A DNA stretch of 5,425 bases from Candidatus Methanocomedens sp. (GTDB lineage: Archaea > Halobacteriota > Methanosarcinia > Methanosarcinales > Methanocomedenaceae). The stretch lies in NCBI GenBank assembly GCA_013374385.1, contig QBUR01000103.1:1-5425 (forward strand). The letters are read 5' to 3'. Made by a program: the position numbers and the translations under genes. The notes under the pieces were generated by a model. That model worked only from the letters and a program-made list of their open reading frames with translations. It had not been told where the DNA came from and made no database searches. Positions 1 through 5,404 of this stretch are shown here, in pieces; positions within the stretch are counted from its first letter, which is position 1; each line of letters opens with the position of its first letter.

Positions 1-82
1 ATTGTTTGAGGCGCTCATTGAATATGAACCTTTTTGCAATTATTAAATATGTTTTATTGGATGATAATAAAATCATAAATTG

Positions 83-92
83 CTAAATAAAT
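83..92 (+). promoter_or_regulatory. Candidate TATA element for the four-gene operon
   Basis: The AT-rich stretch TAAATAAATA lies about 42-50 bases before the ATG at 134. With the usual archaeal distance of about 25 bases from TATA centre to start site, transcription would begin near 112-116, leaving a leader of about 20 nt that contains the Shine-Dalgarno sequence at 122-126. A second candidate, TTATAA at 101-106, would place the start so close to the ATG that the Shine-Dalgarno would be lost, so I prefer the upstream element. The region is so AT-rich that chance matches are likely. Confidence 0.3.
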
Positions 93-121
93 AAGTACCA
101 TTATAACCCTTCACTGGATTC

Positions 122-126
122 AGGTG
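122..126 (+). promoter_or_regulatory. Shine-Dalgarno sequence of ADH synthase
   Basis: AGGTG matches the archaeal anti-Shine-Dalgarno core and ends 7 bases before the ATG at 134. It supports that start over any internal Met. Confidence 0.6.
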
Positions 127-133
127 TAAACTC

Positions 134-943
134 ATGCACAATAATATCCTGCAATCAGGGAACATAGGCAAATCTGTTAGAATAGAGCGAATAATTAACC
201 GGAAAACCGGCAGGAGCATAATTATCCCTATGGACCACGGTGTAGGGGCCGGGCCCATTCAGGGATTGGCCGACCTGTCATTAATGGTGAATAAAGTTGC
301 AGATGGTGGTGCAAATGCCGTACTTGGACACATGGGACTTCCCAAACACGGACACAGGGGCTACGGTAGGGATGTGGGGCTAATCATCCATTTATCGGCA
401 TCAACTTCCCTGGGTCCGGACCCAAATCACAAGGTACTGGTCACTTCTGTGGAAGATGCCATCAAGGTGGGAGCTGACTGTGTGTCAGTCCACGTAAATG
501 TAGGTGCACACGACGAGGCGAAGATGCTTGAGGATCTCGGTAAGACTGCAAGTAAATGTGATGAATGGGGTATGCCCCTGCTGGCAATGATGTATCCCAG
601 AGGACCAAAAGTTGATTCTGAACACGATGTTGAATATGTGAAACATGCTGCCCGTGTAGGAGCTGAACTGGGTGCAGACATAATCAAAACCAATTATACA
701 GGTGATCCGGACTCGTTCAGGGAAGTCGTAAAAGGATGTCCTGTCCCGGTTGTTGTGGCCGGAGGACCCAGGATGAATACTGAAGCTGACCTGATGCAGG
801 TGGTATATGATTCGGTACAATCCGGAGGCAAAGGAGTAGCAATAGGACGCAACGTATTCCAGGCAGATGACCCCGCCGCTATCGTGGCGAATATTGCAAA
901 GATAGTGCATGAAGGTTATTCAGTGGATGAGGTCTATGAATAA
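134..943 (+). CDS. 2-amino-3,7-dideoxy-D-threo-hept-6-ulosonate (ADH) synthase
   Basis: This 269-residue protein belongs to the DeoC/LacD (DhnA-type class I aldolase) family. The ADH synthases of methanogens condense a 6-deoxy-5-ketofructose 1-phosphate-type donor with aspartate semialdehyde, the first step of the archaeal route to 3-dehydroquinate and aromatic amino acids in the cytosol. From memory it aligns almost end to end with Methanocaldococcus MJ0400, with a one-residue offset. The expected catalytic residues are visible: Asp34 in PMDHG (32-36), Tyr154 in MMYPRG (152-157), and the Schiff-base Lys185 in DIIKT (182-186). Other family motifs are GHRGYG (73-78), VHVNVG (119-124) and the phosphate-binding VVVAGGP (206-212) and AIGRN (236-240). 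The length is normal and an AGGTG sequence precedes the start. The usual partner, dehydroquinate synthase II, is not adjacent; pyrD follows after one base. The alternative is the closely related class I fructose-bisphosphate aldolase paralogue, so the family is certain and the exact substrate less so. Confidence 0.85.
   Translation: MHNNILQSGNIGKSVRIERIINRKTGRSIIIPMDHGVGAGPIQGLADLSLMVNKVADGGANAVLGHMGLPKHGHRGYGRDVGLIIHLSASTSLGPDPNHKVLVTSVEDAIKVGADCVSVHVNVGAHDEAKMLEDLGKTASKCDEWGMPLLAMMYPRGPKVDSEHDVEYVKHAARVGAELGADIIKTNYTGDPDSFREVVKGCPVPVVVAGGPRMNTEADLMQVVYDSVQSGGKGVAIGRNVFQADDPAAIVANIAKIVHEGYSVDEVYE
926..933 (+). promoter_or_regulatory. Shine-Dalgarno that decides the pyrD start
   Basis: GATGAGGT lies inside the last codons of the ADH synthase gene. 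The GAGGT core (929-933) is 11 bases from the ATG at 945 but only 2 bases from the in-frame ATG at 936. The ATG at 909 lies upstream of this site and has no such sequence. The spacing therefore supports 945. Confidence 0.5.
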
Positions 944-944
944 T

Positions 945-1859
945 ATGGTTAAAACTGACCTTTCTGTTGAACTTACAGGCCTTGCACTGGAAAATCCAAC
1001 CATACTGGCAGCGGGTGTATTGGGTACCACAGGCTCATCTCTAAAGCGAATGGCAAACTCGGGTGCAGGTGCAGTTGTGACCAAATCCATAGGTATCGAA
1101 CCAAAAGTTGGTCATCCTAATCCCACCATGTTCAAACTGGATTGCGGATTCCTGAATGCCATGGGTCTGCCAAACCCGGCTTATAAGGAGTTCAGGGGTG
1201 AACTTGATATTGCCAAAGAAGGCGGTGTCCCCGTAATAGCCAGCGTGTTCGGCGCCCACCCTGACGAATTCTCGGAAATTATCGCAGGACTGGACGGCGC
1301 TGATGCTTATGAATTGAATGTCAGCTGTCCCCATGCAATCGGATACGGTGCAGTTGTCGGTACGGACCCGGTGCTGGTGGAAGAAATAACGAGAGCCGCC
1401 AAACAGGCCGCAAGCGTACCTGTATGGGTAAAACTCACTCCTAATGTTACAGATATCGTGGAAATAGGTGAAGCTGCCCGGAAAGGTGGTGCTGACGCAG
1501 TGGTGGCTGTCAATACAGTACGGGGCATGGCTATTGATATTCACAGCGGCTATCCCATCCTCGGCAACCGCTTTGGCGGGTTATCAGGAGCTGCCATACG
1601 CCCGGTGGCTGTAAAGTGTGTCTATGACCTGTATCAGGCACTGGATATACCGGTGATAGGCGTGGGCGGTATTTCAAAGTGGCAGGATGCGGTGGAGATG
1701 ATGATGGCAGGGGCACGTGCGGTGCAAATCGGGTCTGCAGTCTTTGATAGTATTGATGTATTCAACGATGTGACCGCTGGGTTGGCCCGATACCTGGCAA
1801 GCCATAGTATGGTGCTTGATGACATTATTGGTCTGGCTCACAGGAAGGTGGGATTGTGA
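945..1859 (+). CDS. pyrD: Dihydroorotate dehydrogenase, class 1B catalytic subunit
   Basis: This 304-residue FMN-containing TIM-barrel enzyme oxidises dihydroorotate to orotate, the fourth step of UMP synthesis. As a class 1B enzyme it pairs with PyrK to pass electrons to NAD+ in the cytosol. The N-terminal NPTILAAGVLG (17-27), TKS around Lys47, and NAMGLPNP (71-78) mark the family. Cys128 in LNVSCPH (124-130) is the expected catalytic base, a Cys as in class 1 enzymes and not the Ser of class 2. VKLTPN (162-167), VNTVRGM (189-195), GGLSG (211-215), VIGVGGI (237-243) and AVQIGSA (259-265) supply FMN and phosphate contacts. The frame is open from ATG 909, but I chose 945: it gives the usual N-terminus, sits one base after the upstream stop, and is well spaced from a Shine-Dalgarno. 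The ATG at 936 (three residues longer) is the main alternative. The next gene is pyrK, overlapping by 4 bases, which fits co-translation of the two subunits. Confidence 0.94.
   Translation: MVKTDLSVELTGLALENPTILAAGVLGTTGSSLKRMANSGAGAVVTKSIGIEPKVGHPNPTMFKLDCGFLNAMGLPNPAYKEFRGELDIAKEGGVPVIASVFGAHPDEFSEIIAGLDGADAYELNVSCPHAIGYGAVVGTDPVLVEEITRAAKQAASVPVWVKLTPNVTDIVEIGEAARKGGADAVVAVNTVRGMAIDIHSGYPILGNRFGGLSGAAIRPVAVKCVYDLYQALDIPVIGVGGISKWQDAVEMMMAGARAVQIGSAVFDSIDVFNDVTAGLARYLASHSMVLDDIIGLAHRKVGL
1843..1851 (+). promoter_or_regulatory. Shine-Dalgarno of pyrK
   Basis: GGAAGGTGG inside the last codons of pyrD places AGGTG (1846-1850) 5 bases before the GTG at 1856. It supports the non-ATG start and the GTGA overlap with the pyrD stop. 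Confidence 0.6.
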
Positions 1860-2626
1860 AACCACAAAATGCAGTTATTACAGAGGTGATTCATGAGACA
1901 CCTACCATTACCACACTAAAAACTGATATTAAACTGGATGCATTGCCTGGCCAGTTTGGTATGGTCTGGGTCAGGGGACTGGATGAAGTACCCATGGCAC
2001 TGTCACACCCGGACGGTATCACGGTGCAGAGGGTAGGTGAAGCCACCGCCGCACTGTCAGATATGCAGGTGGGCGACAGTATCGGTATCAGGGGTCCGTT
2101 CGGGAACGGGTTTGAACTAAAAGGTAACAGGATAATGCTCATTGCAGGCGGTGTGGGTGGTGCACCCTTGCTGCCGCTGGCACGGTTGGCACATTCAAAG
2201 GGGCTGGACTTGACAATCGTAATTGGTGCCAGGACAGGGGATGAACTGCTGTTCGAGCAACAGTTCTCACAGTGCGGTAGTGTCAGTGTTGCCACTGATG
2301 ACGGGAGCAAGGGACATCATGGATTGATTACCGAACTCATGAATCAGTTCGACCTGGAAAGCTTTGACCAGTGCTATGTCTGCGGTCCAGAACTGATGAT
2401 GAAGGGTGTGCTTAACATGCTTCAGGCAAGGGGGATTGAAACGCATTCACAGTTCAGTCTTCACAGATATTTCAAATGCGGGATAGGAGTATGTGGTGCA
2501 TGCACAATTGACCCATCCGGCCAAAGGGTCTGCAAGGACGGACCTGTGTTCCAAGGCGACATGCTTATATACAGTGAATTGGGGAAATATCATAGGGACG
2601 CAACCGGGAAAAAAATAGTTTATTGA
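1856..2626 (+). CDS. pyrK: Dihydroorotate dehydrogenase electron-transfer subunit
   Basis: This 256-residue protein is the FAD/[2Fe-2S] partner of PyrD, moving electrons from FMN of PyrD through the iron-sulfur cluster and FAD to NAD+. The order is typical: an N-terminal FAD-binding beta-barrel (about 1-88), an NAD-binding Rossmann-like domain beginning at LIAGGVGGAPL (95-105) with CGPELMM (176-182), then a C-terminal cluster domain. Cluster ligands are Cys208, Cys213, Cys216 and Cys226, a C-x4-C-x2-C-x9-C pattern. The start is GTG at 1856, overlapping the pyrD stop as GTGA; a strong Shine-Dalgarno lies 5 bases upstream. One oddity is that the usual R-P-[FLY]-S FAD motif is replaced by PMALS (46-50). 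This may be normal for archaeal PyrK. Adjacency to a class 1B pyrD makes the assignment firm. Confidence 0.93.
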   Translation: MKPQNAVITEVIHETPTITTLKTDIKLDALPGQFGMVWVRGLDEVPMALSHPDGITVQRVGEATAALSDMQVGDSIGIRGPFGNGFELKGNRIMLIAGGVGGAPLLPLARLAHSKGLDLTIVIGARTGDELLFEQQFSQCGSVSVATDDGSKGHHGLITELMNQFDLESFDQCYVCGPELMMKGVLNMLQARGIETHSQFSLHRYFKCGIGVCGACTIDPSGQRVCKDGPVFQGDMLIYSELGKYHRDATGKKIVY

Positions 2627-2642
2627 AATGTTCAGGAAATCT

Positions 2643-2649
2643 TTGAGGA
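2643..2649 (+). promoter_or_regulatory. Weak Shine-Dalgarno of the FAH-family gene
   Basis: TTGAGGA lies 10 bases before the ATG at 2660, within the 33-base gap after pyrK. The start is also fixed by an in-frame TAG at 2657-2659, immediately upstream. Confidence 0.45.
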
Positions 2650-2659
2650 TAGTTAATAG

Positions 2660-3406
2660 ATGATAGGTAGATTCAAAATTGATGATGAAGCTATTACCGG
2701 GACCATACAGGGTACCAGGGTGATAGTAGAAAAGGACCTTTATAATGACTCTTACGAGATTGGAGAACTGGAAGTACTCCCGCCTGTTACACCGGGCAAG
2801 ATAATCTGTATGGGATTGAATTATGTGGACCATGCTCTGGAACTGGATATGGCCCTGCCGGACCACCCAATAATATTCCTAAAACCTCCCTCGGCTGTCA
2901 TCGGAAATGGCGACAAGATTTTGTATCCACCTGAAAGTAATCAGGTTGATTACGAGGCCGAACTGGCAGTAGTGATTGGTAAACGTTGCAGGAACATAGC
3001 GGCCCGCCGTGCCGATGACGTGATAATGGGATATACATGCTTTAATGATGTTACAGCACGGGACATCCAGAAGATAGATAACCAGTGGACCCGGGCCAAG
3101 AGTTTTGACACTTTTGCACCCATTGGTCCATATATTGTCGAACCAGGGGAAATTGACCTGTCAAATGCTTACATCCGCTCCAGGGTCAACGGGGAGATGA
3201 AACAGGACTCCAATATCAGTAATATGACATTTAACCCATCAGTACTTGTGGAGTTCATATCCCATATCATGACCCTGAATAAAGGTGATGTGATTGCCAC
3301 CGGCACTCCTGCAGGTGTTGGAGAAATGCAACCGGGCGATATCGTGGAAGTAGAAATAGAGGGTATCGGCACACTGAAAAACCAAGTGGCTAAAGCGAAC
3401 GCTTAA
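2660..3406 (+). CDS. Fumarylacetoacetate hydrolase (FAH)-family protein
   Basis: This 248-residue protein belongs to the FAH fold family (YcgM/FAHD1-like, COG0179). Members are Mg2+- or Mn2+-dependent hydrolases, decarboxylases or isomerases acting on acylpyruvate, oxaloacetate or related keto-acids. The fold is recognisable from IICMGLNYVDH (48-58), the substrate-proximal IIFLKPPSAVIG (71-82), the metal ligands Glu99 and Glu101 in DYEAELAVVIG (97-107), Asp130 in CFNDVTARD (127-135), Lys147 in RAKSFDTF (145-152), and the terminal signature VIATGTPAGVG (211-221). All expected metal ligands are present and the length is normal for a prokaryotic single-domain member. It has a short N-terminal domain of about 45 residues. 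It lies 33 bases after pyrK with no promoter-like gap, so it is probably the last gene of the operon. Its substrate cannot be read from sequence; acylpyruvase or oxaloacetate decarboxylase activity are the leading guesses. Confidence 0.88.
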   Translation: MIGRFKIDDEAITGTIQGTRVIVEKDLYNDSYEIGELEVLPPVTPGKIICMGLNYVDHALELDMALPDHPIIFLKPPSAVIGNGDKILYPPESNQVDYEAELAVVIGKRCRNIAARRADDVIMGYTCFNDVTARDIQKIDNQWTRAKSFDTFAPIGPYIVEPGEIDLSNAYIRSRVNGEMKQDSNISNMTFNPSVLVEFISHIMTLNKGDVIATGTPAGVGEMQPGDIVEVEIEGIGTLKNQVAKANA

Positions 3407-3423
3407 CCTTACCTTACAGGTTA
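3404..3423. terminator. Small inverted repeat in the convergent intergenic region
   Basis: TAACCT (3404-3409, including the FAH-family stop codon) is perfectly complementary to AGGTTA (3418-3423), with an 8-base loop. It lies between two converging genes, so it could help end transcription on either strand. No U-tract follows directly. On the plus strand the nearest T-runs are TTTT at 3495-3498 and TTTTT at 3505-3509, inside the end of the opposite gene. On the minus strand the nearest is the complement of AAAAA at 3376-3380. The right arm belongs to the first copy of the tandem repeat, so the pairing may be accidental. Confidence 0.2.
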
Positions 3424-3488
3424 GTCGATAAGTTAATCACCAGGTTAATCAACTGGTTATTCGACACGTTCTTCCACAGGTTATTCGA
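3417..3488. repeat. Degenerate 12-bp tandem repeat across the AI-2E-family gene stop codon
   Basis: Six head-to-tail 12-base units are seen, starting at 3417, 3429, 3441, 3453, 3465 and 3477, with consensus CAGGTTATTCGA. By eye they match the consensus at 11, 7, 10, 11, 9 and 12 positions. The same register continues more decayed into the coding region: units at 3489, 3501 and 3525 still match at 7, 8 and 9 positions, and 3513 is barely recognisable. The minus-strand stop codon of the AI-2E-family gene (3481-3483) falls within the sixth unit. Units are directly adjacent, so this is a minisatellite and not a CRISPR array. Confidence 0.8.
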
Positions 3489-4659
3489 CAGATTGTTTTG
3501 CCGATTTTTCAATAGATACGTTATCAGGTTCTTCCTCGATAACATCTGCCGGCTCTTCCTGCTCAACCAACTTAACCTCTCCGTCTTCATTTCCGGTATC
3601 TGGTGGTTTTCCGGGTTCAGTTCCAATGTATGTCCTGTATAGTGCCAGCATGAAACCAAAAGCTGCCGGACCGACAATAATTCCCATTGCACCAACCACG
3701 AACAAGGGTGCTGTAAATGAAAGCAGGGTGATGATTGGATGAATCTGCCCCCGCTGCATCATCAATCTGGGGCGGATAATATTTCCGGGAATGGTTTCCA
3801 GAAACAGCCAGCCGAATATTAACAGTATCACACCTCGAATTGGCTCATCAACGATAAAATAGTAAATAGAAGCAGGCACATAGAAGGCGCCCGGTCCCAC
3901 GATTGGCAGCAGGGCCAGAACTGCAATGATCGCACCCCACATCACCGGATATGGGACCCCGATTAACATCAATCCGATCCCGCCGATAATACCTGTGAGC
4001 ACACATACCAATAAATAAACATTAAACAGGCTGTTGTAAATGCTGTCCAGGTGGCACAGGAATTCCTTGACAATCTCCACCCTGTTGGACGGCATAACAT
4101 CGATGAAGGTTTGCACGATGTTCTCACCGTCGATTAGCAGATAATATACCATGAAGATCACTACTGCCAGTTCCATGGCAAATAGTGCAATATTTGATAT
4201 GAAGCCAAGTACCACCCGCTGGAGCAGGCTGATGGCTGATAATATGGCAGAAGATGCCGAACCGGCGAGGTTCTCTTTCATGTTCTGCTGCACTGATTGC
4301 GGGATATAATCCCCCATCAGTCCTATGCCGTAATCGATTAGGGAATTGACATCTGTTTCCAGCACAGAAGGCTGGACTTTTGCCAGTTCAGAGCCCAGGA
4401 TGAAGATAATATTTACAAACAAAGCAGAAAAGACCAGTGCAACAACAACTATGGTTAAAATAGCAGTGATGCGCCTGTTTTTTATCTTTGTGACCTGCCT
4501 CAGCTTCAAGTCGAGAGGACGCAACACGTATGCGCCAAGCATGCTCAAAATTATGACGTTAACAAAGACCCAGGAAAGGTATGTTACCAACAGGGCTGCT
4601 GACACGACAATAATACCTACAATGATTGTGAAATGTTTGCGTTCAAGGTGCCCGGTCAT
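3481..4659 (-). CDS. AI-2E/PerM-family membrane transporter
   Basis: This 392-residue integral membrane protein fits the AI-2E transporter family (PF01594, PerM/YdiK/TqsA-like). Members export small molecules or exchange ions across the cytoplasmic membrane; few substrates are known and the autoinducer name should not be taken literally in an archaeon. Hydrophobic segments lie at about 11-27, 30-46, 66-90, 151-175, 211-234, 238-270, 274-289 and 308-342, with a long soluble stretch (91-150) between the third and fourth, as is usual. Family motifs include the YLLIDG region (173-178), LLPIVGPG (250-257) and the PGNIIRPRLM region (291-300). Residues 346-392 form an acidic, low-complexity tail with Pro or Ser at 370, 378, 382, 386 and 390, encoded by a 12-bp tandem repeat. 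The start is the only plausible early Met (next is Met40); no strong Shine-Dalgarno is seen, only GATGGT adjacent to the ATG. It converges on the FAH-family gene and diverges from the PHP gene. Confidence 0.87.
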   Translation of the reverse strand: MTGHLERKHFTIIVGIIVVSAALLVTYLSWVFVNVIILSMLGAYVLRPLDLKLRQVTKIKNRRITAILTIVVVALVFSALFVNIIFILGSELAKVQPSVLETDVNSLIDYGIGLMGDYIPQSVQQNMKENLAGSASSAILSAISLLQRVVLGFISNIALFAMELAVVIFMVYYLLIDGENIVQTFIDVMPSNRVEIVKEFLCHLDSIYNSLFNVYLLVCVLTGIIGGIGLMLIGVPYPVMWGAIIAVLALLPIVGPGAFYVPASIYYFIVDEPIRGVILLIFGWLFLETIPGNIIRPRLMMQRGQIHPIITLLSFTAPLFVVGAMGIIVGPAAFGFMLALYRTYIGTEPGKPPDTGNEDGEVKLVEQEEPADVIEEEPDNVSIEKSAKQSVE

Positions 4660-4756
4660 ACCATCTAAATTATTTTATCAATTCAAAAGTGTTTCTACCC
4701 TTTTTTCACTGTTACGAAAATTATAAAATCTATCACTGTGTTATTGAATCCGGACC
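4660..4756. promoter_or_regulatory. Divergent promoter region between the AI-2E-family and PHP genes
   Basis: The 97-base AT-rich gap separates two divergently transcribed genes and should contain promoters for both. On the plus strand CGAAAA followed by TTATAAAA (4715-4728) is a good archaeal BRE plus TATA. On the minus strand the same AT block reads ATTTTATAATTTT and could direct a start near 4695, giving a leader of about 35 nt. Another minus-strand candidate is GATAAAATAATT (complement of 4668-4679), but it lies too close to the ATG for a normal start distance. I see no clear operator palindrome. Confidence 0.5.
4715..4728 (+). promoter_or_regulatory. BRE/TATA box of the PHP gene
   Basis: CGAAAA followed by TTATAAAA is centred about 32 bases before the ATG at 4757. 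A start about 25 bases downstream of the TATA centre would fall near 4750, so the mRNA would be leaderless or carry only a few bases. This agrees with the absence of any Shine-Dalgarno in the bases just before the ATG. Confidence 0.55.
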
Positions 4757-5404
4757 ATGATAGACCTTCATACCCATTCCATATTCAGTGACGGTGAACT
4801 GCTTCCCAGTGAACTTGTACGAAGAGCAGTGGTGCACGGATACACGGCTATAGCTATCACCGACCATGTGGATTTTACCAATATTGAGTATGTACTGGAC
4901 GGTATTAAAAAAGCCACGTACCTTGAAGATGTCTGGGATATACAGGTGCTGCCGGGTGTGGAGATTACGCATGTACCGCCACAGAAGATAGGCGAACTGG
5001 TGTCCCTGGCAAGGAAACTGGGCGCCAGGATTGTGGTAGTGCATGGGGAGAGCCTGACTGAGCCTGTAATTCCGGGGACCAACCGGGCAGCCATTGAGGC
5101 AGGTGCTGATATTCTTGCACATCCTGGCTTGATATCAAGAGAAGATGCTGCCCTTGCTGCAGCGCAGGGTGTCTGTCTGGAGATAACTTCACGTTGCGGG
5201 CATAACCAGGCCAATGGTCATGTGGCCAGGGTGGCAGAAGAGTTAGGTGCAGCACTGGTAGTGAGTACCGATTCCCATTCACCTGACGATTTGGTCACTG
5301 ATGAACAGGCCCTCAAGGTCGCACTTGGTGCAGGGTTAAGTGAAAAACGTGCAGATGATGCTCTTATTTCACAACCTTTAAATCTGATTAACGCCCATAA
5401 ATAA
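4757..5404 (+). CDS. PHP-domain metal-dependent phosphoesterase (histidinol-phosphatase-like)
   Basis: This 215-residue protein is a stand-alone PHP-domain hydrolase of the HIS2/YcdX type (COG1387), a trinuclear-metal phosphoesterase of the cytosol. All nine expected metal ligands are visible: His5 and His7 in LHTHS (4-8), Asp12, His37 in ITDHVD (34-39), Glu69 in PGVEITH (66-72), His96 in VVHGES (94-99), His122 in LAHPG (120-124), and Asp172 and His174 in STDSH (170-174). It is shorter than bacterial histidinol phosphatases of this fold (about 265-270 residues) and consists of the PHP barrel with little else. It could be the histidinol phosphatase of this organism, but PHP proteins also act on other phosphate esters and nucleotides, and no his genes are nearby. 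It begins at the first Met, just downstream of a BRE/TATA element with no Shine-Dalgarno, suggesting leaderless translation. Confidence 0.87.
   Translation: MIDLHTHSIFSDGELLPSELVRRAVVHGYTAIAITDHVDFTNIEYVLDGIKKATYLEDVWDIQVLPGVEITHVPPQKIGELVSLARKLGARIVVVHGESLTEPVIPGTNRAAIEAGADILAHPGLISREDAALAAAQGVCLEITSRCGHNQANGHVARVAEELGAALVVSTDSHSPDDLVTDEQALKVALGAGLSEKRADDALISQPLNLINAHK

Larger units (their letters stand above)
1..133. other. AT-rich upstream region of the ADH synthase-pyrDK operon
   Basis: This stretch holds no complete gene. The first 46 bases can be read on the plus strand as a 14-codon open tail ending in TAA at 44-46 (peptide LFEALIEYEPFCNY), which may be the C-terminus of a gene that begins outside the window. 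A second plus frame stays open from base 3 to a TAA at 84-86, so the choice of frame is not secure. The rest is strongly AT-rich, as expected for an archaeal promoter region. I saw no RNA gene or strong hairpin in it. Confidence 0.4.

Noticed and set aside
485..910. 141-codon minus-strand open frame opposite ADH synthase
   Set aside because: It lies fully opposite a well-conserved enzyme, has no recognisable domain, and is rich in His, Tyr, Ser and Cys as antisense shadows usually are.
909..944. A longer N-terminus for PyrD starting at ATG 909 or 936
   Set aside because: It would add residues that do not resemble the family N-terminus. ATG 909 has no Shine-Dalgarno and overlaps the previous gene by 35 bases; at 936 the Shine-Dalgarno is only 2 bases away. 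ATG 945 fits better.
1041..1544. 167-codon minus-strand open frame opposite pyrD
   Set aside because: It is antisense to conserved pyrD motifs, has a composition heavy in His, Cys and Phe, no family resemblance and no promoter context.
1891..2310. 139-codon minus-strand open frame opposite pyrK, rich in Ser and Pro
   Set aside because: It mirrors the codons of pyrK and has no domain or ribosome binding site that I can recognise.
3393..3404. Hairpin AAGCG-AA-CGCTT at the end of the FAH-family gene
   Set aside because: The 2-base loop forces the stem to open to 4 pairs, and there is no following T-run, so it is unlikely to act as a terminator.
3439..3457. Inverted repeat ACCAG/CTGGT within the tandem repeat
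   Set aside because: The stem is only 5 bp with a 9-base loop and arises from neighbouring repeat copies; there is nothing to support a function.
3417..3488. CRISPR array
   Set aside because: The repeats are 12 bases, degenerate and directly adjacent, with no spacers and no cas genes in the window.
3414..3695. 93-codon minus-strand open frame with an N-L-x-x repeat at its end
   Set aside because: It overlaps the transporter gene in another frame, and its periodicity is explained by the 12-bp repeat. It is discussed as a consequence of the repeat, not as a gene.
4346..4726. 126-codon plus-strand open frame opposite the start of the transporter gene
   Set aside because: It is antisense to membrane segments of the AI-2E-family protein, and its end runs through the divergent promoter region. 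No family is recognisable.
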